From CAZNOG01 sp964574635 (GTDB lineage: Bacteria > Bacteroidota > Bacteroidia > Flavobacteriales_D > Cryomorphaceae), in the NCBI GenBank assembly GCA_964574635.1, contig CAZNOG010000025.1, forward strand, positions 1 to 26,112: a DNA stretch of 26,112 bases, in the 5' to 3' direction. Of the stretch, positions 25,905-26,112 are shown in pieces (position 1 is the stretch's first letter; each line of letters opens with the position of its first letter). The translations under genes were made by a program, and so were the position numbers. The notes below the pieces were generated by a model, which was not told the origin of the DNA, made no database searches, and was given only the letters and a program-made list of their open reading frames with translations.

Positions 25905-25932
25905 GCAGAGAAAATTCATGAATTTTCTCTGC
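25905..25932. terminator. Perfect 28-base palindrome downstream of T9SS gene
   Basis: The left arm GCAGAGAAAATTCA is followed at once by its exact reverse complement, so the 14-base arms have no loop. The transcript could form a hairpin after opening a small loop. There is no T run after it in either direction, so intrinsic termination is uncertain; a protein-binding or mobile-repeat role is equally possible. Confidence 0.45.
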
Positions 25933-25990
25933 GTGAATTTTCTCTGCGTGAATTTTCTCTCAATTTTTGTTTCGCAGGCGAGAGATAATT

Positions 25991-26024
25991 CGTGAAGAGA
26001 AAATTCGTGAATTTTCTTTTCACG
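25991..26024. terminator. 34-base imperfect hairpin
   Basis: Arms CGTGAAGAGAAAATTC and GAATTTTCTTTTCACG pair across a two-base loop (GT) with one G/T mismatch that can wobble in RNA. It overlaps the stop of the partial leftward frame that ends at 26020, so it is placed like a terminator for that gene and also contains copies of the local 10-mer repeat. Confidence 0.4.
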
Positions 26025-26112
26025 AAATCCGGCTCCAATTGGGCTTTTTGAACAGGGTTGAACGTGGCTGCTTTTTTCGACAAGTTGTAAATGTAGAGTT
26101 TGGTTTTGAGAT
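26020..26112 (-). pseudogene. Partial leftward frame ending like RecG
   Basis: The frame entering from the right edge has 30 residues and a stop at 26020. Its last 14 are RSTLFKKPNWSRIS, against KSTIFKKPNWSRIS at the end of recG. Over the last 12 codons all but one of the base differences are silent third-position changes, as if this frame had been under protein selection. The preceding residues (ISKPNSTFTTCRKKQPR) do not resemble RecG. Another minus-strand frame here also looks protein-like (KLYIYNLSKKAATFNPVQKAQL). So this may be a recG 3' fragment, the end of another gene, or both in overlap; 93 bases are too few to decide. Confidence 0.3.
26024..26052 (-). repeat. Near-copy of recG 3' end (21731-21759)
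   Basis: These 29 bases match the recG terminal segment at 27 positions; the exactly shared core is GAAATCCGGCTCCAATT. The copies are 4.3 kb apart in the same orientation, and both lie just downstream of a plus-strand T9SS reading frame. Confidence 0.75.

Larger units (their letters stand above)
25848..26024. repeat. Dense palindromic repeat patch
   Basis: The 10-mer GAGAAAATTC or its complement GAATTTTCTC occurs six times exactly (25859, 25908, 25920, 25935, 25950, 25997), plus one-mismatch variants. A 21-base direct repeat, TTCGCAGGCGAGAGA then (A or T)AATTC, is at 25848-25868 and 25971-25991 with one mismatch. A 15-base unit, TGAATTTTCTCTGCG, is tandem at 25919-25933 and 25934-25948, with a third partial copy to 25960. 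The patch follows a plus-strand gene and precedes leftward-oriented sequence, so it may act as a bidirectional terminator or belong to a REP-like family. Confidence 0.8.

Noticed and set aside
25805..26112. CRISPR array, suggested by the closely spaced repeats
   Set aside because: Repeat units are of different lengths, in both orientations and partly contiguous, with no regular spacers and no cas genes nearby.

Overview
The window looks like a chromosomal segment of a Bacteroidota bacterium, probably Flavobacteriales or a close relative (the order is an inference). Evidence: several secreted proteins end in type IX secretion (T9SS) C-terminal sorting tails, there is a Bacteroidota-type RHS/YD-repeat giant protein, a menaquinone pathway with the short MenE typical of the phylum, matches to the TAnnTTTG -7 promoter motif, and no obvious Shine-Dalgarno sequences. 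I saw no rRNA, tRNA, CRISPR array or transposase gene.

Layout. (1) 1-7806, minus strand: a two-gene accessory unit. A 501-residue secreted protein with a helical N-terminal part and a beta-barrel-like C-terminal part is joined by an ATGA overlap to a giant RHS/YD-repeat protein. That reading frame stays open for all 2,101 complete codons and runs off the left edge, so its C-terminal core and any toxin tip are not visible. The 5' half of the RHS gene is clearly AT-rich. (2) 8159-11173, plus strand: menA-menC-menE, menaquinone biosynthesis, tightly packed. (3) 11183-14918, minus strand: PASTA-domain membrane protein, T9SS secreted protein and rluD, joined by two ATGA overlaps. (4) 15130-16559, plus strand: a small Rho_N/SAP-like protein and ddl (D-Ala-D-Ala ligase). 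(5) 16633-20962, minus strand: pheT, a membrane acyltransferase and a RdgB/HAM1 nucleotide pyrophosphatase, again overlapping end to end. (6) 21183-26112: recG on the minus strand, surrounded by T9SS debris and repeats. These are a frameshifted T9SS 3' fragment, a 58-residue orphan sorting tail coupled to an intact T9SS secreted protein, a dense palindromic repeat patch, and a short second copy of the recG 3' end at the right edge.

How the genes fit together: the middle of the window is housekeeping (respiratory quinone, cell wall, rRNA modification, translation, phospholipid, DNA repair) in compact overlapping operons of high GC. The left end is an AT-richer polymorphic-toxin-like locus. The right end appears to be a zone of turnover for secreted-protein genes. 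The best candidates for something undescribed are the barrel-protein/RHS pair on the left and the repeat, sorting-tail and recG-tail cluster on the right.
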